A DNA stretch of 64,000 nucleotides from Streptomyces sp. NRRL B-3428 (GCA_000721375.1 JOGW01000005.1:361622-425621); one strand, 5' to 3'; shown: positions 15,503-24,082, numbered from the stretch's first letter. The notes: generated from the sequence alone by a model not told the origin. A program made the numbers and translations.

Positions 15503-17982
15503 CTTCCGCTCCTGACGGGCGAGTCGGTGGCGAACGTGAAGGCGTCGACGTCGAACAGGTTGCCCTGGCCCGTCGGTCCCTTGAAGAGCAGCACGAGGTC
15601 CGTGGTGCCCGTGGGCGCGCCGGACAGACCCGTGGTGACGTCTCGGAAGTTCTCCCAGCCGCCGGTCACCGGCACTGTCACGGATCCGAGCAGTGTCCCG
15701 GTCGGCGAACCGGCGCGGATCTCGATGGTGCCGCCCGCGCCGGCGGAGGAGATCCGGGCGGTGAAGGTGGTGGTGTTGCCGAGGGCGTACGGCTCGAAGG
15801 AGATCCAGTCGCCGTCGTCGGTGAACCCGACGGTGTTGGCGCCCTCCGCGGGGCCGTGCCCGGCGATCTGGATACCGGACTGGGCGGAGAAGTGCTCGGC
15901 CTGGCGGTGGCGCGGCTGCAGGACGTGCTTGCTGTGCGAGGTCAGACCGTCCTTGTCGGTGTACTCGGCGTCGAAGACCCCGTACAGGTTGGCCGCGCTG
16001 TCGTGTTCGCCGTCGGCCGGGACGGTGATGGTGCCGGTGCAGCCGTTCTGCGAGGTGATGGCGTGTTCATGGCTGTCGTGGCCGAGGAGGTAGGTGACCT
16101 CGACCTTCGCGCAGTCGATCGCGCCGTCCTCCGGATCGCTGACCGTCACCGCGAACGGGACGGTGTCACCGAAGGAGAAGAGCTGCCCGTCGAGCGGCTG
16201 GGTGAGTGTGACCGTCGGCGCCGTGTTGCCCGCCGTGATCACCAGACTGGAGGAGCCGGTCAGGCCTTCCGGGTCCTGCACCGTGAGCGTCGGGCGGTAG
16301 GTGCCCTTTGCTGTGTACGTGTGGGACGGATTGGCCTCGGTGGAGGTGGAGCCGTCGCCGAAGTCCCAGTGGTAGGTGAGGGGTTGGCCTTCCGGATCGG
16401 AACTGCCCGCCGAGGAGAACTGGACGCTCAGCGGCAGGGCGCCGGAGGTCTTGTCCACGGCCGCCTCGGCGATCGGGCTGCGGTTGCTGCCGGCGAGGTA
16501 CTCGATCCGGTACAGGGCCTGGTTGCCCGAGCCCGTGCCGTAGTCGAGGACGTACAGGGCGCCGTCCGGGCCGAAGTCGCTGTCGATGATCTGGGTGCCG
16601 GTCCAGGGGAAGTCCTCGATCACCCCGGGGGACCCGTCGCCCTTCACCTCGATCGACTTGATCCACTTGCGGCCGTACTCGGTGGCGAAGAACCGGCCGT
16701 CGAGCGACTGCGGGAACTTCACGTCCGAGTCGAGCTGCGGGTCGTAGCGGTACACCTCGCCGCCCATCGGCGATTCCGAGCCGCTGCCGAACTCCGGCGG
16801 CGAACCCTCCCAGCCGTACTTGATCCAACTCGCCTTGGCGGGCGGCAGCTCGGCCTGGCCCGTGTTGCGCTGCGAGTTGTTCGTCGGGCCGCCCGCGCAG
16901 TCGTACTTGGCGCCGGAGGGGCCGCTGGGGAAGGTGAACTCGCTGTACGTCTCGTCGGTGGTGTTCGTGCCGGTGCAGTACGGCCAGCCGTAGTTGCCGG
17001 GCGCGGCGACACGGTCGAACTCGACCTGGCCGCCGGGACCGCGGTTCGGATCGCCGCCGCCCGCGTCGGGGCCGTAGTCGCCCAGGTAGACGACGCCCGT
17101 CGCCTTGTCGACGCTCATACGGAACGGGTTGCGGAATCCCATCGCGTAGATCTCGGGCCGGGTGTTCGCCGTGCCCGGGGTGAACAGGTTGCCCTGGGGG
17201 ATCGTGTAGCCGCCGTCCGCGGTCGGCTTGATGCGCAGGAGTTTGCCGCGCAGGTCGTTGGTGTTCCCCGAGGAGCGCTGGGCGTCGAACTGCGGGTTGC
17301 GGTCGATGCGTTCGTCGATCGGCGCGTAACCGCTCGAGTCGAACGGGTTGGTGTCGTCGCCGGTGGTCAGGTACAGGTTCCCGGCCGAGTCGAAGTCGAT
17401 GTCACCGCCGACATGGCAGCACTGGCCGCGGTCGTTGGCGACTTCGAGCACGACCTTCTCGCTGGCCATGTCGAGGGTGTTGTCCGTCTTGAGCGTGAAC
17501 CGGGAGAGATTGAGATGCCCCTTCCACGGCTCGAAGTCCGCCGCGCTGCCGGTCGCAGGGGCGTCGCCGCCGGGGGTGTCGAGCTTGGGGGAGTAGTAGA
17601 CGTACACATGGCGGCTGGTGGCGAAGTCCGGGGCCGCCGCGATGCCCTGCAGGCCCTCCTCGTCGTGGGTGTACACGTCGAGCTTTCCGGCCGATGTGGT
17701 GTTCCCGGCGTGGTCCGTGTATCTGATCGTGCCGTCACGTGCGGTGTGCAGCGTGGAGCGGTCGGGGAGGACGGTGAGCGACATGGGCTCACCCAACTCG
17801 GCTGGTCCTGCCGCCAGTTGGACCTGTTGGTAGTCGGCGGCAGGGATGGCCTGTGTGGCGGCGTGTGCGGATGGGGTGCCGGATCCGGTGGCGGTGCCGG
17901 TGGCGGTGCCGGTGCCGGTGCCGGTGAGTACGAGTGTCAGTGCGGTGAGCAGTTTGAGCCCTGTGCGGGGGCTTCGGGGCAT
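15499..17982 (-). CDS. Secreted PQQ-type glucose/sorbosone dehydrogenase-like protein with PKD and CBM6
   Basis: 827 residues. The signal peptide contains an odd Gly-Thr repeat (residues 20-36) before SAHAATQ. Residues 48-480 form the six-bladed propeller of soluble PQQ sugar dehydrogenases: MSLTVLPDRST, HDEEGLQGIAAAPDF, QCCHVGGDIDFDSAGNLYL, the GNTNDLRGKLLRIKP blade, RPEIYAMGFRNPFRMSVD and GPDGALYVLDYG. A PKD domain follows (PLTYHWDFGDGSTSTEANPS), then a beta-sandwich and a C-terminal CBM6 module (TDDGDWISFEPYA). It is likely an extracellular carbohydrate oxidase/dehydrogenase tethered to polysaccharide by its CBM. CAGGAGG lies 7 bases before the ATG. The stop overlaps the ThuA gene start. 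Confidence 0.88.
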   Translation of the reverse strand: MPRSPRTGLKLLTALTLVLTGTGTGTATGTATGSGTPSAHAATQAIPAADYQQVQLAAGPAELGEPMSLTVLPDRSTLHTARDGTIRYTDHAGNTTSAGKLDVYTHDEEGLQGIAAAPDFATSRHVYVYYSPKLDTPGGDAPATGSAADFEPWKGHLNLSRFTLKTDNTLDMASEKVVLEVANDRGQCCHVGGDIDFDSAGNLYLTTGDDTNPFDSSGYAPIDERIDRNPQFDAQRSSGNTNDLRGKLLRIKPTADGGYTIPQGNLFTPGTANTRPEIYAMGFRNPFRMSVDKATGVVYLGDYGPDAGGGDPNRGPGGQVEFDRVAAPGNYGWPYCTGTNTTDETYSEFTFPSGPSGAKYDCAGGPTNNSQRNTGQAELPPAKASWIKYGWEGSPPEFGSGSESPMGGEVYRYDPQLDSDVKFPQSLDGRFFATEYGRKWIKSIEVKGDGSPGVIEDFPWTGTQIIDSDFGPDGALYVLDYGTGSGNQALYRIEYLAGSNRSPIAEAAVDKTSGALPLSVQFSSAGSSDPEGQPLTYHWDFGDGSTSTEANPSHTYTAKGTYRPTLTVQDPEGLTGSSSLVITAGNTAPTVTLTQPLDGQLFSFGDTVPFAVTVSDPEDGAIDCAKVEVTYLLGHDSHEHAITSQNGCTGTITVPADGEHDSAANLYGVFDAEYTDKDGLTSHSKHVLQPRHRQAEHFSAQSGIQIAGHGPAEGANTVGFTDDGDWISFEPYALGNTTTFTARISSAGAGGTIEIRAGSPTGTLLGSVTVPVTGGWENFRDVTTGLSGAPTGTTDLVLLFKGPTGQGNLFDVDAFTFATDSPVRSGR
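17875..17922 (-). repeat. Hexanucleotide tandem repeat in the signal-peptide coding region
   Basis: Eight consecutive 6-base units, mostly GGCACC or GCCACC when read on the minus strand with one GGATCC variant, encode a run of Gly/Ala/Ser-Thr pairs in the leader of the sugar-dehydrogenase-like protein. Copy number could change by replication slippage without shifting the frame. Confidence 0.85.
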
Positions 17983-18281
17983 GGGGGGAACCTCCTGACG
18001 CTTGGGGGTGAGTCAGGCAGGGCGCGCGCCGCCGCGCTTGCTGCGGGGGTGCGGGGGTGCGGGGGTGCCGTGTGCAGTGGGGTGCGAAGTGCGTGAATTA
18101 CGCGTTCAGTACGCAGAATTGCGCGGAACTGAGAGTGCCTTGCATGCTGGCGAGCGACCCGAAATTTGTCAAGGGCCTGTCAAAATTCGGCGGGTCGGCC
18201 GCACCACCGTCGCGTGCATCGAGCGCGGCCAGCGGGCCGGCCGCTGCGCACCGCCACACGGGCTGAATGAACGCCCTCGGC
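17983..18281. other. 299-base intergenic region, PucR gene to sugar-dehydrogenase gene
   Basis: No gene seen. On the minus strand two TTGACA hexamers (18183-18178 and 18172-18167) lie 11 bp apart, one helical turn. The second is followed after 17 bp by CAGCAT (18149-18144), a plausible -35/-10 promoter for the downstream secreted pair, giving an untranslated leader of about 150 bases. The region is more A/T-rich than its surroundings. Confidence 0.5.
18144..18172 (-). promoter_or_regulatory. Candidate promoter of the sugar-dehydrogenase/ThuA operon
   Basis: TTGACA (18172-18167), a 17-bp spacer, then CAGCAT (18149-18144), reading left towards the ATG at 17982. A second TTGACA one turn upstream could be a regulator half-site or an alternative -35. 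Confidence 0.5.
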
Positions 18282-19517
18282 TCACCTCAGGAACGCAGCC
18301 GTGCGCCGGCCGCTACGGTGCCGGGCCATGTCGCGTACGCACAGGGCGGTGTGGGCGAGGGCCCGTTGCGCGGGGTCGGTTGCGTCGAAGCCGCAGGCAC
18401 CGGCCAGACGCGCGAGCCGGTAGTCGACGCTGTTGGGGTGCAGATGCAGTTCGTCGGCGGTCAGGCGCCGGTCGCACCCGTGCCGCAGATAGGCGCGCAG
18501 GGTCTGCTCCCAGTCCGGGTGCTCGTCCAGCGGGGCGAGGCGTTGCAGCAGGAGCTGGAAGGCCGGACCGGGGCGGGTGAGCTGGTATTCGATCAGCAGG
18601 TCGGCGAGGTGATAGATCCCGGCGGGCCGGTGTGTGGCGACCGCGATCTCCGCGATCTCGGCGCTCTGCGCGGCAGCCGAGGGGATATCTGCGGTAACGG
18701 CGAGTGTGGCGCCGACGTGCACGTCGACGTCGAGGACACCGATGAGTCGCTGCAGCCCGGCATGGGCGCGGTCCGCGGCGCCTGAGGTGTGGCCGGGCAG
18801 GGGGATGAGGACGGTGGCGGTGGGATCGCCGATGAGGGCGAGGACACCTCCGTCGCTGTGCTCGCTGAGCACCCGCTGGATCGTGTTGGCGCGACGGTGG
18901 TGGACGACCAGCGGCGGATCGGCCTCGCCGGTGACGGGTCCGGTGAGGTGGAGGCAGAGCACGAGGTAGCGCTCGGCCAGGGTGAGTCCGGCCCGGCGGG
19001 CAGAGGTCTCCGGGTCCTCGCCCGCCAGCAGGGCCGCGAACACGCCGTAGCGGGCGTCGCGTTCACCGGTGCTCAGGCGGGCCGCCTCGTGGTGGTAGCC
19101 GCGCAGCACCAGAGTGGTGACCGCGAGCAGGTGTGCGTGGGTGCGTGCGGTGAGCCGCAGCAGCCCCGCCGCGTCCTGGCTCCCGACTTCGTCAAGGACC
19201 GCTTCCCATACGGCGTTGAAGCCGAGCTGGTAGTCGCGCATCAGGTTCTCCACCGGCTGGCCCTCGCTGGCGCGCCGGGCCGCGGACGCCACCAGGTCCG
19301 CGGCGTCCTCCTCGGTGACGGGACGGTCTTCGGGGTTCTGGAGGGAGCGGACGAAGAGGTCGATGTTGTAGCCGACGATCCAGGCGAGGTCCGCGTCGGG
19401 CGATGACCCCGCCAGCCGGGCCAGCACACGTTCGACGAGCTGCCGGCGCCGGTCCTGGATCCACTGCGCCGCGGGAGTTCCGGCGATCCTCAACACCACA
19501 TCTTTTGGAGATGTCAC
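18282..19517 (-). CDS. PucR/CdaR-family transcriptional regulator
   Basis: 411 residues from a GTG. The N-terminal helical region (AWIVGYNIDLFVRSLQNP) and the middle GGDEF-like/CdaR domain (LVLCLHLTGPVTG, VLALIGDPTATVLIPLPG, GATLAVTADIPSAAAQSAEI) are followed by the C-terminal PucR helix-turn-helix (TLRAYLRHGCDRRLTADELHLHPNSVDYRLARL). PucR regulators usually sense a catabolic substrate and activate adjacent genes. It is divergent from the peptidase-MFS-hydrolase operon, its likely target. A palindrome (19498-19514) covers its first codons. No clear ribosome binding site precedes the GTG. Confidence 0.88.
   Translation of the reverse strand: MTSPKDVVLRIAGTPAAQWIQDRRRQLVERVLARLAGSSPDADLAWIVGYNIDLFVRSLQNPEDRPVTEEDAADLVASAARRASEGQPVENLMRDYQLGFNAVWEAVLDEVGSQDAAGLLRLTARTHAHLLAVTTLVLRGYHHEAARLSTGERDARYGVFAALLAGEDPETSARRAGLTLAERYLVLCLHLTGPVTGEADPPLVVHHRRANTIQRVLSEHSDGGVLALIGDPTATVLIPLPGHTSGAADRAHAGLQRLIGVLDVDVHVGATLAVTADIPSAAAQSAEIAEIAVATHRPAGIYHLADLLIEYQLTRPGPAFQLLLQRLAPLDEHPDWEQTLRAYLRHGCDRRLTADELHLHPNSVDYRLARLAGACGFDATDPAQRALAHTALCVRDMARHRSGRRTAAFLR
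19498..19514. promoter_or_regulatory. Palindrome at the PucR start codon
   Basis: ACATCT-TTTGG-AGATGT, a 6-bp inverted repeat with a 5-base spacer covering codons 2-7 of the PucR gene and facing the divergent operon; a candidate autoregulatory or shared operator. Confidence 0.4.
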
Positions 19518-19620
19518 AACGCCAGGCTGCCACAGTCTGGGGTCCGGTCAATTTCCGTTGTGCCCTGATGAGGAGAGGGTCGACCTCGTACCGCACGCAC
19601 CGGGCGAAGAAGGCAGTGAC

Positions 19621-21081
19621 ATGACGACGATCCACGACGATCTCAAGTGGCCGGACGGCCCCGTCGAAGCGGGCCCGGACGGGCGCGTCGCGGATGGTGC
19701 CTTCCTCGGTCTTGAAGTGCTGGATTCCTGGCAGCGCGAGCTGGACGCTCGCGGGCTGCGGGCCACCGGCTCCGACAGCCACCACGCCTACGTGGCGTCA
19801 CTGGTGGAGCGGCTCGGCCGGGTCGGGGTGCAGGACGTACGTGAGGAGAAGCTGCCGCTGCGGCGGTGGACGCCTCGGCGCCGGCAGCTCACGCTCGACG
19901 CCGCGGGCGGGCCGGTCGAGGTGCCGCTGGTGACGCCGGTCGCCTACTCGGGACGCACCCCGGCCCACGGCGTGACCGCCCCGCTGTCCGCGAAGGCGGT
20001 CACGGGACACATCGGGGTGGTCGACATCGCCCTGCCTGCCCTGCAGGCGCACGTATTCGACGACCTCGACTGGGCCGGCCCGGACGGAGTCCGCCACGAC
20101 GCGGACTACGACCCGGCCACCCCGTACGAGCGGGTGTGGCTGAGCCAGGACGCCATGCGCGAGTGCCTCGACCGGTTCGCCCGCGTCGGCGCGAGCGGAC
20201 TGATCCTCGTCGTCGACCTGCCGGCCGAGGCCATGCGGGAGGGCTACCTCCTCTACGACGGTGTGCACCGCGGCCTGCCGGCCGTCTTCGTCAGCCGCGA
20301 GCAGGGAACGCTGCTGCACGCGGCCGCCGCCGAAGGACGCGAAGCCACCCTCGTCCTGGAGGCCCGCGTGGAGGACGTCGAGACCGCCAACGTGCTGGGC
20401 CTGATCCCCGGCGCCAGCGACGAACTGGTCGTCCTGCACTCCCACACCGACGGCACCAACGGCCTGGAGGACAACGGCCCCGAAGCCATCCTCGCCATGG
20501 CCCAGTACCTGGCCCGCATCCCTCGGGAAGAGCTGCCGCGCAGCGTGCTCGTCCTGCTGACCACCGGCCACTTCACCACCTACACCGCCTGGGGCCTGGA
20601 AGCCTTCCTGGACCGGCACCGTGACGACCTGGTGCCGAAGATCGCCGCGGCTCTGTGCCTGGAGCACCTCGGCGCCCGTCCCTGGCCTCACGACAAACAG
20701 CCCGAAGGCCCGGTACCGCAGCACGAGTTCGGGTGCGTGTTCGCCAGCCCCCACCAGAAGGTCATCGACGCCGTACGCGGGGGCCTGGACCGGGCCGCGG
20801 TCACCGAGTCACGGGTCCTGCGGCCCTTCGTCCCCGACACCACCGGCCGCTCCCCGGACGGCACGACCTGGCCCGGCGACGGCAGCGCGTTCTGGCACAC
20901 CGCCGGCCTGCCCTCGGCGAACTTCATCACCGGCCCCGGCTACCTCCTCAACGCCGAACCCGTCCTGGACTTCATCGACGTGGAAGCGATGCGCCGGCAG
21001 GCCATCGCCTTCACCGAGACCGTCCTCGAGCTGTGCACCATCCCCTTCGCCGAGCTGCACACCCGCAGGGATCCGTCATGA
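19621..21081 (+). CDS. M28-like peptidase with inserted domain
   Basis: 486 residues. The C-terminal half resembles M28 aminopeptidases: LVVLHSHTDGTNGLEDNG places His273/275, Asp277 and Asp284 where zinc ligands and the catalytic Asp normally lie, followed by GPEAILAMAQYLA. The usual Glu-Glu ligand pair is replaced by TTGHF (314-318), so metal binding is non-standard. Residues 110-250 resemble a PA-type insert (SGLILVVDLPAEAM, LPAVFVSREQG). There is no signal peptide, so it is probably cytoplasmic. It heads an operon with an MFS transporter (ATGA overlap) and a hydrolase, suggesting uptake and hydrolysis of a peptide- or amide-like nutrient. GAAGAAGG precedes the ATG. Confidence 0.72.
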   Translation: MTTIHDDLKWPDGPVEAGPDGRVADGAFLGLEVLDSWQRELDARGLRATGSDSHHAYVASLVERLGRVGVQDVREEKLPLRRWTPRRRQLTLDAAGGPVEVPLVTPVAYSGRTPAHGVTAPLSAKAVTGHIGVVDIALPALQAHVFDDLDWAGPDGVRHDADYDPATPYERVWLSQDAMRECLDRFARVGASGLILVVDLPAEAMREGYLLYDGVHRGLPAVFVSREQGTLLHAAAAEGREATLVLEARVEDVETANVLGLIPGASDELVVLHSHTDGTNGLEDNGPEAILAMAQYLARIPREELPRSVLVLLTTGHFTTYTAWGLEAFLDRHRDDLVPKIAAALCLEHLGARPWPHDKQPEGPVPQHEFGCVFASPHQKVIDAVRGGLDRAAVTESRVLRPFVPDTTGRSPDGTTWPGDGSAFWHTAGLPSANFITGPGYLLNAEPVLDFIDVEAMRRQAIAFTETVLELCTIPFAELHTRRDPS

Positions 21082-22334
21082 GCGCCACGGTGCACGCGAC
21101 CGGTGCGGAACCGGTCCGCTCCCGCACCGGCATGGTGCGGGTAGGCGTCGGACTGCTGCTGGGCACGCTGGCCTGGTCGATGGCCTTCGCCACCGCCACC
21201 GCCGTCCTCCTGCCCGCCCGCATCGAGGACATCGCCCCCGACGACAAGGTGACCCTGCTGGCCGTCCTCACCACCACGGCCGCGCTCGTCGGCCTCCTGG
21301 CCAACATCACCATCGGCGCGCTCAGCGACCGCACGCGTACCCGGCTCGGCTCCCGCACCCCCTGGATCATCGGTGGCGCAGTGGCCACCGTCGTGTTCAT
21401 GTCCCTGCTCGCGGCTGCCACCACCTTCTGGGCCATGCTCGTCTGGTGGTCCCTGACGGTGATCGGGCTCAACGCGCTTACCGCACCGCTGACCGCGATC
21501 GTTCCCGACCGCGTACCGACCGCACGCCGCGCCACCCTCTCCGCCGTGGTCGGCATCGGCGTTCTGCTCGGCAACGCCGCCGGCGCACTGACCGGCGCCG
21601 CCTTCCTCGACTCGCCGGCCACCGGGCTCGCCGCCACCGGCATCGTCTCCGCGCTGCTGGCCCTCGTCGCTGTCGCCGTGGCCCCCGACCTGCCCAACAC
21701 CTCCGACCAGGGCGCCCCGCCACTGACGATCCGCACCCTGGCCCGATCAGTGAAGTTCCCCAAGGCCGCACCGGACTTCCACTGGGCACTGTGGGGCCGA
21801 CTCCTGCTCGTTCTCGGCTACTTCATGATCAACAGCTATCAGCTGTACATCCTCATCGACCACGTCGGACTCAGCAAGAAGCAGGCCGCGGCCGCCCTGG
21901 GCCTCAACTCGGTGCTTTTCCTCGCCGCTGCGATCGCCAGCTCAGCCGTCGCGGGACCACTCTCCGACCGGACCGGGCGCCGCAAGCCGTTCGTCATCGG
22001 CGCCTCCCTGGTGGCACTGCTGGCCATCGCCATCCCGCTGACGTGGGCGACACCGGGAGGCATGACCGCCTTCTCCTGCGTCGGCGGACTCGCCTTCGGC
22101 TGCTACTACGCCGTCGACGCCGCGCTGATGGCCGACGTCCTGCCGAATCAGGACGCCCGCGCCAAAGACCTGGGCATCCTCAACGTCGCCAACACCGCCG
22201 GCCAGGCCCTCGCCCCCGTCGCCAGCTCCGGCCTCGTCGGTCTCGGCATGGGCTACTCACCGGCCTTCACCGGCGCCATGGCCGCCTGCCTCCTCGGCGC
22301 GATCCTCATCGTCCCGATCCGCACCGTCCGCTGA
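21078..22334 (+). CDS. MFS transporter, glycoside/sucrose-symporter-like
   Basis: 418 residues with 12 predicted membrane spans. The two half-repeats carry the inter-helix 2-3 motifs SDRTRTRLGSRTPWIIGG and SDRTGRRKPFVIG, the second closer to the MFS consensus; the RTPWI form is seen in sucrose/glycoside cation symporters. It overlaps the peptidase stop by 4 bases (ATGA) and is followed by the hydrolase gene 52 bases later. In this context it may import the compound processed by its neighbours, under the divergent PucR regulator. Direction and substrate are inferred only. Confidence 0.85.
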   Translation: MSATVHATGAEPVRSRTGMVRVGVGLLLGTLAWSMAFATATAVLLPARIEDIAPDDKVTLLAVLTTTAALVGLLANITIGALSDRTRTRLGSRTPWIIGGAVATVVFMSLLAAATTFWAMLVWWSLTVIGLNALTAPLTAIVPDRVPTARRATLSAVVGIGVLLGNAAGALTGAAFLDSPATGLAATGIVSALLALVAVAVAPDLPNTSDQGAPPLTIRTLARSVKFPKAAPDFHWALWGRLLLVLGYFMINSYQLYILIDHVGLSKKQAAAALGLNSVLFLAAAIASSAVAGPLSDRTGRRKPFVIGASLVALLAIAIPLTWATPGGMTAFSCVGGLAFGCYYAVDAALMADVLPNQDARAKDLGILNVANTAGQALAPVASSGLVGLGMGYSPAFTGAMAACLLGAILIVPIRTVR

Positions 22335-22386
22335 CCGCACGCCCACCGCCCGTACCCGGGCCGGCCCGAACACCGAGCGGAGCACC

Positions 22387-23283
22387 ATGCCCAAGGACCA
22401 GCCCCTACCGCCCGGACACGAGACCGATGGCCGCGGGCACGAGACCGATGGCCGCGGGCACAGCACCCGCCGCCTCCCGTCGGGAACCGTGGTGCACACC
22501 TGGACTCCGGCCGAACCTGCCGTGGCCATGGTCCAGTTGCAGCACGGTTTCGCCGAATACTCCGAACGCTTCGTCCACCAGTACTCCCGACTCATCCCTC
22601 ACCTGGTCAGCCAAGGGATCGAGGTGTGGGCCATGGACCTGCCCGGACACGGCCGCTCGCCAGGACGCCGCGGCGTCGTCGACGTCCGCCGGGCAGTCGA
22701 AGAACACTTCCGCGTACGCCGCGACATGCTCGTCCGACAGCTCCCGCTCCTCGTGCTCGGGCACTCCCTGGGCGGACTGGTCACGGCAGGCAGCATCACC
22801 GCCGACCCAACCGGAGTCGCGGGCGCGGTGCTCCTGTCTCCCGCTCTCCCACCACCGCCGCCAGCCGCAATTCAGGCCCTTCTGAACTCCATCGCCCGGA
22901 TCCTGCCGGCGGTACCGGCACCAGTGCCTGCCGCTCCGGCAGCAGAACTGACCCGGCGCGCGGACGTCGTACGGCAGGCGACGCAGGATCCCCTGATGGC
23001 TCACCGCTCCCTCCCACTCCTTGTCGCCACCAGTTCCCTCGCCGTCGCCGGCAGCGTGTGGGCCGCCGCCTCGCAATGGAAGCTCCCATGCCTGGTCATC
23101 CACGGCACTGCCGACACCTCCACCGACCCCCGAGCCAGCCGACGCCTGGCCACCCTCCTGAGCCACAAGAACAGTGCCTACCTGCCGATCACGGATGGCC
23201 GGCACGAACTGCTGCACGACGACGATGCCGCCCTCGTCCTTCAGCACGTAGTCACCTTCGTGAACAACTGCCTCGGAACGTGA
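22387..23283 (+). CDS. Alpha/beta-hydrolase, monoacylglycerol lipase-like
   Basis: 298 residues. Serine-hydrolase landmarks are all present: VQLQHGFAEYSERF (oxyanion HG), VWAMDLPGHGRSPG, nucleophile elbow VLGHSLGGL, Asp in CLVIHGTADTSTDP and His in ITDGRHELLHD. The pattern is closest to the lysophospholipase/monoacylglycerol lipase group. The N-terminus carries two copies of a heptapeptide HETDGRG from a 21-bp tandem duplication, absent from the usual fold. No signal peptide. It is the last gene of the PucR-linked operon and probably hydrolyses an ester or amide released by that pathway. Confidence 0.82.
   Translation: MPKDQPLPPGHETDGRGHETDGRGHSTRRLPSGTVVHTWTPAEPAVAMVQLQHGFAEYSERFVHQYSRLIPHLVSQGIEVWAMDLPGHGRSPGRRGVVDVRRAVEEHFRVRRDMLVRQLPLLVLGHSLGGLVTAGSITADPTGVAGAVLLSPALPPPPPAAIQALLNSIARILPAVPAPVPAAPAAELTRRADVVRQATQDPLMAHRSLPLLVATSSLAVAGSVWAAASQWKLPCLVIHGTADTSTDPRASRRLATLLSHKNSAYLPITDGRHELLHDDDAALVLQHVVTFVNNCLGT
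22417..22458 (+). repeat. 21-bp tandem duplication in the hydrolase N-terminus
   Basis: Two exact 21-base copies (22417-22437 and 22438-22458) encode a duplicated seven-residue segment HETDGRG. The frame is kept. Confidence 0.9.
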
Positions 23284-23574
23284 TCTCCGAGAGAGGAGCG
23301 CCTCTGCACGGACCGCGATAGCTGATGGCTGTCAGGCATGGAAGAAGGGCCTCTTGGTAGCTCGCGGTTGTCGAGTCCAGCGAGAAGCAAGAGGCCCTGT
23401 TGTCGAAGTGTCGCGTGGTCAGCGCCCCATCACCCTGACCGCCCGGCTCGATCCCGCCGACGCACTGGACCGTGCGTACGACCCCCGTGGCCGTCCCCTG
23501 TGGAGAACGGGCCCCCGCGTAACCGCGGTTGAGGCCGGCTTCGATCCCCGACGTCGAACGCGACACCGGCCCCC
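23284..23574. other. 291-base gene-free region
   Basis: No convincing gene. It begins after the hydrolase stop and ends at the macro-domain gene stop, so it lies between convergent genes. It contains the long hairpin at 23346-23398. I could not recognise the rest. Confidence 0.5.
23346..23398. terminator. Two-tier hairpin, probable terminator
   Basis: AGGGCCTCTTG (23346-23356) pairs exactly with 23388-23398, and inside the loop CTCGC (23361-23365) pairs with GCGAG (23380-23384). It sits between convergent genes and is followed by GTTGT. Confidence 0.6.
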
Positions 23575-24051
23575 TCAGCCGTGGTCATACACGGTGACCG
23601 CTATGCCCCGCGCGCAGAGCGCTTCCTGGACGAGCGGCTCGATCCGCTCCCACTTCCCGCCGGCCAGGCCACAGCCGATCCGCGGCATGTGCACGGATGC
23701 CTTGTGCTCGACCGCCTGCGCGGCCAGCGCGACCAGACAGCGCCGCACGGCGTCGTAGCGGATCGGGGGACCCGCACTGCCTGTCCGGATGCCCCGCTGC
23801 CCGATCATGTTGGCCACGTGGATGTCATCCCTGACCCGGACAAGGCGTACGGCGCCGAGCCCGAAGTCGTTGCCCGCCCGCTCCCGGTGCCAGCGGCGGT
23901 AGTCCCGCTCGGGCTCGGGCCAACGGCGGGACAGGGCCAGGACGAAGCCCTTGCCCCAGCCGCCCAGGTCGTTGCACACATGGGCGATGATCTTCGGCCC
24001 CTTGGCCTGCGGGTTCGTCGCGTCCCCGCGGACGACCGACAGTGGTCGCAC
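23575..24051 (-). CDS. Macro-domain protein
   Basis: 158 residues, a single macro domain. Recognisable elements are the N-terminal VVRGDAT, the IAHVCNDLGGWGKGFV loop holding the Asn and Gly residues that bind the distal ribose, and MPRIGCGLAGGKWERI at the phosphate-binding loop. This subgroup (Poa1p/YwqO-like) hydrolyses ADP-ribose 1''-phosphate or removes ADP-ribose. It is cytoplasmic. The GTG at 24051 is preceded by GGGGGGAC. It lies 31 bases after the DinB gene on the same strand and may share its transcript. Confidence 0.87.
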   Translation of the reverse strand: MRPLSVVRGDATNPQAKGPKIIAHVCNDLGGWGKGFVLALSRRWPEPERDYRRWHRERAGNDFGLGAVRLVRVRDDIHVANMIGQRGIRTGSAGPPIRYDAVRRCLVALAAQAVEHKASVHMPRIGCGLAGGKWERIEPLVQEALCARGIAVTVYDHG

Positions 24052-24082
24052 AGTGTCCCCCCGTTCCGTATCCGCCCCGGCC

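Noticed and set aside
15856..18096. A 746-codon plus-strand open frame opposite the sugar-dehydrogenase gene
   Set aside because: Low-complexity Arg/Gly/Val sequence without domains; the minus-strand gene has clear domains and a ribosome binding site.
23346..23398. Terminal inverted repeat of an insertion sequence
   Set aside because: No transposase or target duplication is visible; the hairpin fits a terminator between convergent genes.
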